Source: Pelobates cultripes | Taxonomy: Eukaryota; Chordata; Amphibia; Anura; Pelobatidae | Length of the DNA stretch: 64,000 nucleotides | Assembly: GCA_933207985.1 (NCBI GenBank) | Contig: OW240917.1 | Location: forward strand, 120,547,200-120,611,199 | Direction of reading: 5' to 3' | Shown: in pieces, positions 1-10,660 of the stretch | How positions within the stretch are numbered: the first letter of the stretch is position 1 | How the letters are laid out: the number at the start of each line of letters is the position of its first letter | Position numbers and translations under genes: made by a program | The notes under the pieces: model-generated | Told to the model about the DNA's origin: nothing | Database searches by the model: none | What the model saw: the letters and a program-made list of their open reading frames with translations, nothing else

Positions 1-7
1 TTGCGGC

Positions 8-996
8 ATGGATAAGCAGACCCCGCGGAAACCCCATAAACGGCCTTCGGAGACGGGCGCCTCGGTGGCAGACCTATTTGCGGTTTCCCGCGCAACCCAG
101 CCTGAGAGGCAAGATGGCGGCCGCCCTAGCCCCAGGACCTCCCCAGTGCAGGAGCACCCGGAGTCCCCCCAGGGACACTGTTTGCAGAACGGAGAGACCT
201 CCCAGCTACTGGCACAACTGCTGGAGGTTAAAATATACCTGGCAGGGGAGATAAGTAGATCTGCGGCGGAGGTGAAGCCCGAGATCGCGGCACTTGGGCA
301 CCGCACGACCACCCTGGAACAAAGGCAAGAGACAACAGTCCTGGCACACAATGAGGTAACCTGCCGGGTGAATAACCTCACAGCCAGGCTGATAGCAGCA
401 GAGACAGCCCTGGAAGATTTAGCTAATCGCTCCCGCCGAAACAACATTAAGCTGAGGGGCCTACCAGAAAAAGAGGGGGAGGGTAACCTGACAGACACAG
501 TCATGACGATCCTAAAACCCCTGGCACCAGACATCCCAGACCATCTGTGGCATCTTGACCAGGTTCACAGGGCCCTGGGAGCCAGGAAGATAGATGCCAA
601 ACAGCCGAGGGATATCATCATGCGCTTCCAACATTTCCAAACGAAAGAAACTATAATGAAGAACAGCAGAGAAGGCCCCATCAAGTATAAAGGGAACACT
701 TTACTCCTGTTCCAGGACCGGGCCCCAGCAACATTCCAGAGGCGCAGAGAATGGCGATCACTGACATCCTCAGAACCCACAACATAAAATATGAATGGGG
801 CCATCCCTTTAAGCTTATGGCATTCAAGAACGGCAGACCAAAGATCCTGCCACCTGACGGGGACGCAGTGGCATTTCTCCAGGCGCTCGACCTCCAGGCT
901 CCGCCAGACCTTCAATGGCGGACGGCGTCTCCGACAGACCTGCAGCTACTACCCAGAGAATGGCATACAGCGGGAGAAAGAAGTCACGCACCGTAG
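8..996 (+). pseudogene. L1/Tx1-like LINE ORF1 (RNA-binding chaperone), one frameshift
   Basis: Resembles the ORF1 protein of L1-type LINEs, a trimeric RNA-binding chaperone of the retrotransposition particle. The first frame (8-787, ATG start) gives 259 residues: a basic, Pro-rich N terminus, a coiled-coil-like stretch at about residues 66-140, then RRNNIKLRGLPE at about 143-154, the hallmark entering the RNA-recognition domain of this family. The C-terminal domain continues in another frame from about 751 (HNIKYEWGHPFKL, then a run resembling the family C terminus) to the stop at 996, so one indel near 745-755 breaks the gene. Joined length of about 330 residues suits the family. No ORF2 follows. 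Classification within L1/Tx1 is uncertain. Confidence 0.8.
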
Positions 997-1860
997 ACCA
1001 GAACACTTTTGGGTGGGGGATGCTGGACTCATCTAAAAAGTGGACATGTAACCACTTTCATGGCAGTGGGGATGGGGGTGCTGCTGGGAAGGGCGGGGGA
1101 TGGGGACACCAGATTTATATTTTGTAAGACTGACTTTAGCGACAATAACTCCTACTGACCCCCCCTTGCCTGAGGGGCCGCACGCCCTATGCCATGCAAT
1201 AACGACTTTAAGCAACCGATTAGTCACTGATACAAGACCCACAGGGCCACCAGCCATTTCACATAGATATACTATACGGAACGTCTGGAACAGACACAGA
1301 TAGGTCATGCTATTGTGATGGCAAACAACGCCTTACTGAGATCCACCCACCTATGGGGAACGGACACATAGGCTAGACACTGGGTATACCTAAGTCCACA
1401 AACTCACGTGGGCACTCCCGCACTTCGGGCAGGCTAGGTCAGGGCACCACACCCAACGGGACGCACACGGAGGGACTCTCGTGGCTAGTAGATGCACCGC
1501 AACGGCGGTGACAAGACCCCCCCCCCCAGACAGGATCATAGAAGCTCAGTGACCCCTATACCCAACAGGAATCTCCCCGACTCCATGGGCGACGTAGGGA
1601 CCAACGGGAGGGAAGGCCGGGGTACGAGGACAACCCCGCAGACGTGCTCACGCAAACACTCACGGGCCTCAGGTCAAATTCATACAGGTTCGGGACCATG
1701 CATCCGCGAGCTGACCCCGATGTAGGAGAGCCAGATGCGCTGATGCAGACACCCCGCACAAGTCTGGCGAGTGATAAGACCAGACGGTTTATCAGTTCAA
1801 TCGTTTTTTGTATATATGTTTGTGTTTATGCTATGTTTAACAACCTCTCTTTCTCCCCCT
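997..1860. other. Region downstream of ORF1, probably L1-like inter-ORF or UTR sequence
   Basis: No ORF longer than about 90 codons and no ORF2 endonuclease or RT motif. It probably belongs to the same LINE copy but could not be assigned. The LINE is therefore truncated or replaced at its 3' side by the fold-back repeat that starts near 1861. Confidence 0.35.
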
Positions 1861-2594
1861 TCACCAAATTTTATATGTGGTTCAAAAAGATCAACCCAAG
1901 AGGCCTTTAGCAAGATGTGAATATAAGTGAATAAATTGTATATATAGGGCATAGATTGTTAAAGAATAATCACTTACCAAGTGCAGGTGTGAACTCTATG
2001 GGAACATTCAATATGTTTTTTTATCTTTATTGTACTTCTTTGTATTTGGGTATTGCACACACAGTGTCATTCCCCTACTTTAGTCCCTCATTCACTTCCC
2101 TTCCATTCCACTCCCTTCACACACACTCACTCACGATCACACCCCCTTTCCACTCACTCCTCTTTCATCCACTTATCTGGTGCTTTATTGGTTTGGGCTT
2201 TTCTACTATTTTTTATCACATAATCTAGCAGTCTGCTCGTTCATATACCACCAGCACACTTCTCTGCTTATCCTCCATGTTGGTTTTACTTTCATTTAAC
2301 GCACGCCGCACATTCACTTAGTTTTTCTTAATACCACGTTACCATAGTAACTAGACGCTTTTTCAACCTCTCGGTCGCGGTATGATAACGTCACCACGCC
2401 CACGCCGGTCACACACACGCGCACAGCACAGCATTCACTCACAGATCCGAGGGTCACACCTGCACAGGGTAAGTGATTATTCTTTAACAATCTATGCCCT
2501 ATATATACACAATTTATTCATTTGTATTCACATCTTGATAAAGGCCTCTTGGGTTGAAACATTGATCTTTTTGAACCACGTATATAATTTGGTG
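1861..2594. repeat. Fold-back repeat with about 135-bp inverted arms
   Basis: The left arm (about 1861-1992) and right arm (about 2455-2594) are inverted copies with a few indels; both contain TTAAAGAATAATCACTTACC or its complement and GGTTCAAAAAGATCAA or its complement. The loop is about 460 bp and T/C-rich. In the right arm the plus strand reads CTTGATAAAGG, a short stem-like stretch, then GAAACATTGATC, the layout of a decayed hammerhead core such as those in Penelope-like termini. The left arm lacks the GAAACATT part. No coding sequence is seen. Confidence 0.65.
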
Positions 2595-2700
2595 AAAAAA
2601 TCCTCTGGAGTGCTCTCTTCATCATTTCACATATGTATCCACGCTGTGCAGCACCGGGGTCCATTTGAGCCGATTCTCGAAGGTAGAGTGCCTGACTTCC

Positions 2701-2701
<1 letters not shown>

Positions 2702-2738
<37 letters not shown>
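2702..2738. repeat. (TA)n microsatellite
   Basis: Uninterrupted TA dinucleotide run of about 35 bp. Confidence 0.95.
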
Positions 2739-2741
<3 letters not shown>

Positions 2742-3985
2742 TGTATATTGTATTTTTTGTAATATTGTATCCTATTGAAACAATGCAATGTTTTGTGGAC
2801 CCAGGACATACTTGAAAACAAGAGAAATCTCAATGCATGCATTTAGGTAAAATATTTTCTAAATAAATAAACATTTGGGGTCAATACAAACTATTGTCTG
2901 GAATTCTATTCATAAACATGACTATACATAGGACACAAGGTCACACATTTAGACTCGAAGAAAGGAGATTTAGTCTAAGGCAAAGGAAAGAGCTCTTTAC
3001 AGTAAGAACAATAAGGATGTAGAATTCTAGGTCTGAAGAGTTGGGTTTCTCAGAGTATGTACAACTGTTTAAACAGCAACTGGATGAATTCTTGCAAAAA
3101 CATAATATTCAAGGATACCATTTTTTATATGTTGGGTACCATCTTCATGAATCAAGGAGATATCTGACTACCATTCTGGGGTCGAGAAGTGATTTTTTCA
3201 TAGTTTGTTGCAAAGTTGTAAAATGTTTCAAACTAGTTTTTTGCCTGCTTTAGGATCAACATCAATAACAAATATGAGGCTGAACTTGATGAACTCAAGT
3301 CTTTTTCCAGCCTATATAATTATGTACGTAACTAGGTCTTATAGAATAGAAAGTTTACACATCATGGCAAAAAATCATCCGAATAAATTTGGTTGTGGAC
3401 ACAAAGTGTAGTTTAGTTTAATGCTATGATGCAGCTGTCATGTACCAGTGCTGTAATCTAAGAATGTGAACTTAGAAAAAGGTTTGTAAGGAAAATATTT
3501 ATATAAAAAAAGTATCACATAATTAAAAATGTGTTTACTGCATCTTGAACACGTTAAAAAATATGTGGCTTGCTGAATTTAATATTAAGTGAAACAGATT
3601 GACGAACAGAGCTTCCTAATGTAACTCTGCAGATATAAAACGTATAAAACAAAATCCTGCCAAATACACCCAAATTTAGCTGATGATTTAGAAGTTTGCT
3701 TTCACAATGAAATACTGCAGAGATGAAAAGTCTATATTGTATATACTTTTTCTACATGCTTGCGTGACTTTGATCCATGCCTGCTTCCTGCCTGATTAAA
3801 ATGACACCTTCATCTCACAAAAATGGGCTTAATTGTGCTTACATAGCTTTTACACAGTAGTCAGGGACTCAGGAACTAATTGGCAAATGACTTGCACATT
3901 CTATGCCAAAGTAACCAATTTGCAGAAATTATCTCACTCACCAATTTTTGCCACTTGACTATTCTAACATAAACTTGCAATTTCC
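2739..3985. other. Unassigned AT-rich DNA
   Basis: No convincing coding frame; short ORFs have no recognisable motif. No transposon terminus identified. Confidence 0.4.
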
Positions 3986-3989
3986 TGGT

Positions 3990-4200
3990 CAATTACCTAC
4001 AATTCAAAGTGTATTGAATAACTACCAAGGTTATTTGCTAACGTGAGATTTCAAAGTGAATTCTAAATGAAAGGCCAGAGTAGCCTAAATGAAAGCATAG
4101 TTTACTTATAGGAGTTTTCCAGTTCAACCATTTTGACCTTAAATTTGAAATTCACCTTGAATTTACATTCAGTTCTTACTAGTGAATAACTCTGCCTGAC
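3990..4200. repeat. Palindromic MITE-like repeat (same family as 41676-41810)
   Basis: Shares TCAAAGTGAATT and the following AAGGCC segment with the copy near 41710, and its right half (AATTTGAAATTCACCTTGAA) is a near-complement of its left half. Ends not resolved. Confidence 0.4.
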
Positions 4201-5280
4201 TCAAGAATGTATTCACCAAACAGTTAATAAATTGAAAAATATACTGCTAAAGTTTGGCCAAAAGAGATGATTAAAAAAAAACCCTACCACTCAGCTATAA
4301 TCACATCTTAAAATAAGTCCTGCATTTAAACTCCACCATTCCTAGGCAGCAGCAATGACCATAGTATACATCAGTCCCAATACATACATTATAAACCAGA
4401 AAATGATACAACAGCAAGTTTCCCTTTCGTTATCGACCAACCAGAAATTGGATCGAAAACCACGGAATATGGTCAGGATGGTGGTACCAGCTCCACCTGG
4501 TTGGGCTTGAACCCTGAAACTGTATATAAAACACACAAAAAAACTATTATGGGAAAACCACCCTCAAAAGGGGTGGGGGGAGGAGGAGACTCCCATAAAC
4601 TGGTATAGGTATATTTACCAAACACAGTGGTTACTTCAAAGAATACCTGAATAAGTTACTTGGAGAAAATGGATACAGGGAGAGCTCACATACGCTAATT
4701 TATTGCAATATGAGACTATGTATCCTTGAAAAATTGAGACTTTATTAAACTTCTGCCTAAAAAGGATACAATAGTGATGATATGCCCCAGCGGTAGTGCT
4801 CATAAGTACTGTATTACTATTCCCCCTATGTATAGTACTTCGAATTTAAACTAAGTATAGAGGTAACTCATTGCAATGCAAGTATGGACAAGGCAATTTT
4901 AACCCCTACAGTGTAAGTCCAGGGGGATAGTAAACTCCAAATGTTATCCTCAATAAAATCTAGAGGATCTACAAGCTAAGTGAGGAGTGAAAACGATAGC
5001 CTTAATTAGAGGAGCATACAAAAAGTAACTACTAAATAGTAATTGTTAATAAAGTCCCTGTGGAAGTAGTTAGTACTGGGTAATAATGCATTTAGGCGGT
5101 TAATCCCCTATTGCATACAAAGCAATGCTATCGCTAGAAATTATATGCTAATAACGCTTGTAGATTGCGCCACAATAAACTCCAAGTTAACTACATAACT
5201 GAACTAAAAATCAAAACTGAAGAAAGGTGAGGGAAAGATCCCTAACAGTGCATAGTGAAGTGCTAGTGTGAAGCTGCCGC

Positions 5281-5334
5281 GCTAAGCCCGATGCGCGTTT
5301 CGGAGTTCTAAGACTCCTTCATCAGGGGCTAAAC
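5281..5334 (-). ncRNA. Hammerhead ribozyme-like motif, type I layout
   Basis: On the minus strand the order is stem I strand AGCCC, core CTGATGA (5319-5325), stem II AGGAGTCTTAGAACTCC (5302-5318, five base pairs with a TCTTAGA-like loop), core GAAA (5298-5301), a very short stem III CGCGC, cleavage triplet ATC (5290-5292) and stem I strand GGGCT. Both invariant core boxes are intact. The A before TC breaks the second pair of stem III and is what CpG decay of GTC would give. Known family fact: Penelope-like elements carry such minimal-stem-III hammerheads. Activity is not shown. Confidence 0.65.
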
Positions 5335-5378
5335 ACTGTTTTGGAGTTCTAAGACTCCTTCGTGAGAGGCTAAACGCG
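5331..5378 (-). ncRNA. Decayed tandem copy of the hammerhead-like motif
   Basis: Repeats the previous motif about 43 bp away with the same stem II sequence (GGAGTCTTAGAACTCC), but the core reads CTCACGA in place of CTGANGA and AAAAC in place of GAAAC. Two invariant positions are lost, so it should be inactive. Confidence 0.5.
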
Positions 5379-5452
5379 TTGGACTTAGCGCCCCCCCCTT
5401 TTTGAGGGTGGTCTTCCCATAATAGTTTTTTTGTGTTTTATACATTATAAAC

Positions 5453-5577
5453 CAGGCCTGTCCAACCTGTGGCCCCCCAGATGTAATCCCATTTTTCTTC
5501 CAATGAAACAGACAGCCAGGGAATCATGGGAGTTGTAGTTCAGCAGCATCTGGGGGGCCGCAGGTTGGACAGCCCTG
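5453..5577. mobile_element. 125-bp hAT-type MITE with 8-bp target duplication
   Basis: Terminal inverted repeats CAGGCCTGTCCAACCTG and CAGGTTGGACAGCCCTG bound a short palindromic element containing the ACTACAACTCCCATGATT box seen in vertebrate hAT MITEs. It is flanked by perfect 8-bp direct repeats TTATAAAC (5445-5452 and 5578-5585), the duplication length of hAT transposases. It sits exactly at the right edge of the fold-back element. Confidence 0.88.
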
Positions 5578-6119
5578 TTATAAACCAAAGAAAATAATAC
5601 CTTTGCACTATCCCAAATCTCTTTGCACATTTAAATAACTGGAGTTTTTTTCGTATCACTGTAATGGCCATTTAAGTGTAAGCTCACCTGCCACGTCACA
5701 GGCAAACCTCTTGTGAGTCCTACACTAACAATTCACCTTGCTGTCTTCGGCTACAAGGTAAAAATCTCTAATAAAACAGAGACACATTTATTAACCCTTA
5801 ATAGGAAATACATGAGATGGGTGGCAGCACTGTAACAGGGCTGTTTAATATGAAAACAGATGCTAACATACAAACTCCCACTACTCCTGGGTGACAGCAA
5901 TGACTACAGTACACATCTCAAGTAACTTTTGTGTGTGGTTTACATTGTATGTACTCAGGCTAATGTGTACCCTTGTAAGTGGTGCCACCAGGGCCACCAT
6001 CAGAAATGTTGGGGCCCATGACAAAGCACAAGGTCTGCCCCCCCCCCCCCCCCCCCCCCCCGGGCCCGCCCACGCCCTACCTAGTCCGCTCACAATGATG
6101 CAGGACTGAATGTGGTGTG

Positions 6120-7325
6120 TATAGTGGAAGTGAATTAGAATGTGTGTAATGGATGTGTTTGTGTGTATTAGATACTGTTTGTGCAGTGAATGCAGAGTGT
6201 GTGTTTGTGTAGCGGATGCAGTGTGTATAGTGAACGCATAGTGTATTTGAGTAGTGGATGTAGTGTGTGTACAGTGATGTAGTGTGTGTTTGTGTAGTGG
6301 ATGTATTGTTTGTATGTTCTAGATGAAATGTGTTTAGTGGATGCAGTGTCTGTAGTGTGTGTATTAGACGCAGTGTCTGTGTATAGTGAATGCAGAGTGT
6401 TTCAATTTGTGGTGGATGTAGTGTGTGTACTGTGAATACAGGATGTTTGTGTAGTGGATGCTGTGTGTACAGTTAATGCAGAGTGTATGTTAGTGTAGTG
6501 AATGCAGAGTGTGTCAGTATAGTGAATCCAGAGTGTGTGCATAGTTTAGTGAATGCAGAGTGTGTGTTAGTGTGTAATGAATGCAGAGTGTGTGTTAGTG
6601 TGTAGTGAATGCAGAGTGTGTGTTAGTGTGTAGTGAATGCAGAGTGTGCCAGTGTAATGAATGTAGTGTGTGTGTTAGTGCAGTAAATGCAGAGTGTGTG
6701 TAAATTTGTTGTGAATGCAGAGTGTGTGTTAATGTATAGTGAATGCAGAGAGTGTGTTAGTGTATAGCGGATGCAGAGTGTGTGTTAGTGTAGTGAATGC
6801 AGTGTTAATGTGTAGTGAATGCAGAGAGTGTGTTAGTGTGTAGCGGATGCAGAGTGTGTGTTAGTGTAGCGGATGCAGAGTGTGTGTTGTGTTAGTGCAG
6901 TGTGTGTGTGTGTGCATGCGGTGTGTGTGTTGTGTAGTGTATGTGTGTGTGTGTTGTGTGTATGTGTGTGTGTGTATGTGTGTGTGTGTGTTAGTGTAGT
7001 GTGTGTGTGTGTGTGTGTGTTGTGTTTGTGTATGCGTGTAGTGTGGGTGTGTGTTGTGTTAGTGTATGCAGTGTGTGTGTGTGTTGTGTAAGTGTATGCA
7101 GTGTGTGTGTTAGTGTATGCAGTGTGTGTTGTGTTAGTGTATGCAGTGTGTGTGTATTGTGTTAGTGTATGCATTGTGTGTTGTGTTAGTGTATGCAGTG
7201 TGTGTGTTGTGTTAGTGTATGCAGTGTGTGTTGTGTGTTAGTGTATGCAGTGTATGTGTGTTGTGTTAGTGTATGCAGTGTGTGTTGTGTGTTGTGTTAG
7301 TGTATGCAGTGTGTGTTGTGTAAAT
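6120..7325. repeat. GT-rich minisatellite, unit about 20-26 bp
   Basis: Degenerate tandem array built on GAATGCAGAGTGTGTGTTAG, grading into TGTGTGTTGTGTTAGTGTATGCAG units on the right. It lies wholly inside the hAT. The same unit occurs at about 10720-10950 in a different TIR element. Confidence 0.9.
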
Positions 7326-7463
7326 GTGTGATCTGGGGGGGGAGGGGGAGGAAGGGGCATTTTAACATAAATTTTTTATTAATTTAATTAAATGTTTCTC
7401 CCCCCCTCCCTGCTTACCTGTGTCCAGGGAGGGGGGAGATTCCATCCCTGGTGGTCCGGTTGG

Positions 7464-7691
7464 TTACCGCAGAGGGGGCCCATGCAGCACACAGCTTCTC
7501 CTCTCTTCTCTCTTCTCTCTTCTAATAACTCTCGCGAAACCCGGTTACCATGGCAACACTCCCCGGGTCTCGCAAGAGTTATTAGAAGAGAGGAGAAGCT
7601 GTGTGCTGCCTGGGCCCCCTCTGCGGTAACAGGGAGCCGGGGGCCCGCGGCTGCACACATAGATAGCGATATTCGCTATCTATGTGTGCAG
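7464..7691. repeat. Two adjacent strong palindromes inside the hAT
   Basis: The first has arms 7464-7554 and 7563-7629, matching almost base for base apart from two extra TCTCTTC repeats in the left arm. The second (7651-7691) has perfect 19-bp arms, CTGCACACATAGATAGCGA, with a 3-bp centre. Either could extrude a cruciform or make a hairpin transcript. Confidence 0.85.
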
Positions 7692-8035
7692 AAAGGGAAA
7701 GTGGGGCCCAGGACTGCCAGTCACGGTTGTCAACCCCTGATGGCGGCCCTGGGTGCCACCAAGGAGTAATGTGAGTTTGAGTGTAGGGCTTAATTATGTA
7801 TGTTCGCATTTGCTTTTGTCACAGCCATGTTACAATGCTGCTTTCCACCCTATTAATGGTTAATAAGTGTGTAGGGGTTTTAAAACAATACCCATCTCTG
7901 TCTCTTTAGAGATTTTATCCTACAGCTGCAGACAGCAAGGTGAATTGTTGGTGTAGGACCCACCTAAGAGGTTTTGCCTTGAAGTGGCAGGTGAGCTTAC
8001 CCTTAAATGGCCATTGAAGTTTAACTGCTCAAAAA

Positions 8036-8702
8036 TGATTTAACATTGAATAGAGAGAGGGCGACAGTGAACTCCAAGCAATTTAAATGATTCAGTGAGA
8101 TGAAATGGTTATAGTTCCTACAGTGTCTCTTTAAACACAATCAATAGACAATAAAAAAGTCCATTTAGTTCATTTTTTTTTTTTTTTAAAGAATGGTAAT
8201 AAAAACACAAATGTGTTTTTTTTTTTAGATTTAGTATGAAATGTTATATTTTACTCCATTCCGTAGCATAACTATAAATTATGCTACATAAAGAATATTA
8301 AATACAAAGTATGGTTTGTCATGTTAAGATAGGTGGGATTTATTTTATTTCAGTCACAGGTAGTCATGCTAAATGCATACTGTGTGATTATAAAATATAT
8401 TTTGGCATCTAATAGCTCCGATCTTTGAAATCATCTTCTGGGTATACATATCTCTGGAAAGATATATTGCATAAGCCATAGTCCTTCTGGAATCCTACCA
8501 GAAAAGTGATGTTTTGAGTTTTGACATAAATCATTTCTAAACACTTTATGGGCCGTTATCCAAATCATTCTTTCCATCAGTTTAAATGATGATGGCATTA
8601 TACTATGCTTTTGTTTGGCTAATCACAAGCAATAGTGAAAGAGAGAGATAGAACAGAGTATTTAGTTATGTTACCTGCTAATATCTGTAAGGGAAAGTAA
8701 TG
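8036..8702. other. Unassigned AT-rich DNA
   Basis: No coding frame. Bases around 8085-8140 (CTACAGTGTCTCTTTAA) resemble one end of the T2-like MITE family but no partner end was found. Confidence 0.35.
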
Positions 8703-9029
8703 TTAACCCCTTATGGACCGAGGATGGTTCAGGAGCGTCATCAGCATTTTTGCGTTGCCGACCGGTGACGGTCCTTAACCGTACTAACGGTCTTATGTAC
8801 TTACCCGATCGCCGTCGTTCTCCCGGCGGCGATCGGCGGTGCTCCGGTTTGGGGAGACTGCCTGCAGCCCAGACAGTCTCCCCATGGCGGATTAGGAACC
8901 CTGGGGCCATGTGATCGCTCAACACAGCGATCACATGGTCACAATAGGTGTCCATGTGTCTGCCTGCAGGGGTACTGCCTGTGCTGACAGGCAATCTCCC
9001 TGCTAGTGTAAAATCATAAAAAAAAATAA

Positions 9030-9084
9030 AGTTAATGTTAATAAAAAAAAAAAATTATATATGTGTATATATATATGATATATA

Positions 9085-9118
<34 letters not shown>

Positions 9119-9372
9119 TATATATCATAAATATAATGTCATACTAAGTGTATTTTTATATTAATATGTACATATATAATATAAAAATACACTTATAATT
9201 AAATTATACACGTATATATATAATATATATAATAACTATATATATTGTATATATATTATTATAAAATACAAATAATAAGTAATTTAAATTAAATAAAAAA
9301 ATTTAAAAATAATAATAAAAATAAAAATAAAAATATATATCTATATGAAATGTTATTCTAACTGTATTTTGA

Positions 9373-9409
<37 letters not shown>

Positions 9410-9620
9410 TTATATCAAAATACACTTAGAATGAAATTGTATATATATCTATGTATATATAAATAAATACAAATAATACGAAATATACATATGTCCATAT
9501 ACAAAATTACATAAGTAATTATATAAATATACAGGTAGACTTCAAATATATAAATATGCTTATATATTTAAATTCTACGTGCGTATTTATGTAATATTTT
9601 TACATAATTAAATAATTTTA
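9030..9620. repeat. AT-rich simple-sequence block
   Basis: Dense (TA)n and A/T-rich runs, including alternating blocks at about 9060-9130 and 9378-9405 and several short palindromes such as ATATGTCTATATATCA. Lies inside the piggyBac-like element. Confidence 0.85.
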
Positions 9621-9694
9621 TTAATTGCAATTTGAGGGACCTGCCTGCCAACCCAGGCCGAAAGTTCAGAGAATTTAATTTGCTAGCACTGTAT

Positions 9695-10310
9695 TTTACC
9701 CTGTAACGTTCTACGACACCCTAAAACCTTTACATTGGGGAGTACTGTTTTACTTGGGAGACTTCGCTGAACACAAATATTAGTGATTCAAAACAGTAAA
9801 ACATATCACAGCGATGATATTGTCAGTGAAAGTTACTTTTTTGCATTTTTCACACACAAACAGCACTTTTACTGATTATATAATTGTTGTGATACGTTTT
9901 CCAGTTTTGAAACATTAATATTTGTGTTCAGCAAAGTCTCCTGAGTATAACAGTACCCCCCATGTACAGGTTTTATAGCGTTTTTTAAAGTTACAGGGTC
10001 AAATATATGGGTCAAATATTTTTACATTGAAAATGGCCAGGTTGGTTACGTTGCCTTTGAGAGCGTATGGTAGCCCAGGAATGAGAATTACCCCCATGAT
10101 GGCATACCATTTGCAAAAGAAGACAGCCCAAGGTATTACAAATGGGGTATGTCCAGTCTTTTTTAGTAACCACTTAGTCACAAACACTGGCCAAAATTAG
10201 CGTTCAATTTAGTTTTTTTACTTTTTTCACACACAAACAAATATGAACGCTAACTTTGGCCAGTGTTTGCGACCAAGTGGCTACTAAAAAAGTCTGGACA
10301 TAACCCATAT
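9695..10310. repeat. Two inverted-repeat pairs inside the piggyBac-like element
   Basis: Pair one: about 9700-9810 against about 9890-10005, sharing CTGAACACAAATATTA and its complement, plus GGAGACTTCG-type and GTACTGTT blocks. Pair two: about 10150-10210 against 10240-10305, sharing AACACTGGCCAAA, TTAGTAACCACTTAGT and complements. Arms are about 60-110 bp and imperfect. Confidence 0.7.
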
Positions 10311-10660
10311 TGAATACCCTGGGTTGTCTACTTTAAAAAAAATATGTAGGTGTGGGGTGTTATTCAGAGATTTATGACAGATAATAGTGTTACAATGTCA
10401 CTATTGATAAATTTTAAAAATGTATGTTTTGAAACCGCAATATCCTACTTGTACTTATAGCCCTATAACATGCCAAAAAATAGCAAAAAAGTGTGTAAAC
10501 ACTGTGTATTTTTAAACTCAGGACAAAATTTTGAATGTATTTAGCAGTATTTAGCAGTTTTTTTCATTCGCTTTTGTAGATGAGTAAAAGATTTTTCAAG
10601 TAAAAGTAAAAAAACATGTAATTTTTCATCATATTTTTTTAAAATTAAATTACATGTGAT

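Larger units (their letters stand above)
4525..5445 (-). mobile_element. Fold-back Penelope-like terminal element carrying hammerhead motifs
   Basis: About 60 bp at each end are inverted copies: TATAAAACACAC, then AAACTATTATGGGAA, then ACCACCCTCAAAA on the left, and their complement on the right (about 5388-5445). The interior, about 800 bp, has no ORF. A hammerhead-like core lies just inside the right arm on the minus strand, with a decayed duplicate next to it. Inverted arms plus hammerheads resemble pLTR parts of Penelope-like elements, but with no RT or GIY-YIG sequence here the class is inferred. Confidence 0.5.
5989..7751. mobile_element. Non-autonomous hAT element with 8-bp target duplication
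   Basis: Terminal inverted repeats CAGGGCCACCATCAG and CTGATGGCGGCCCTG, with 8-bp duplications GGTGCCAC at 5981-5988 and 7752-7759. No transposase ORF. The interior holds a 24-bp C homopolymer (6038-6061), about 1.2 kb of GT-rich minisatellite, a CCCCCCTCCCTGCTTACCTG module and two strong palindromes. Long Cys/Val-rich or Thr/His-rich ORFs here are translations of the GT repeat and not genes. Confidence 0.88.
5647..8035. repeat. Diverged fold-back element split by a hAT insertion
   Basis: Left part (about 5647-5980) and right part (about 7760-8035) are inverted, diverged copies: ATGGCCATTTAAGTGTAAGC, CAGCAAGGTGAATTGTT and the GACCCACC/GGTGAGCTTA box appear on opposite strands. The family recurs at 38585-39010 and about 57790-57900. 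The 1.76-kb hAT lies between the arms, so it inserted near the middle of an older palindromic element. Confidence 0.6.

Noticed and set aside
6833..7174. Thr/His-rich (minus) and Cys/Val-rich (plus) ORFs
   Set aside because: Direct translation of the GT-rich minisatellite; no start context, domain or homologous non-repeat part.
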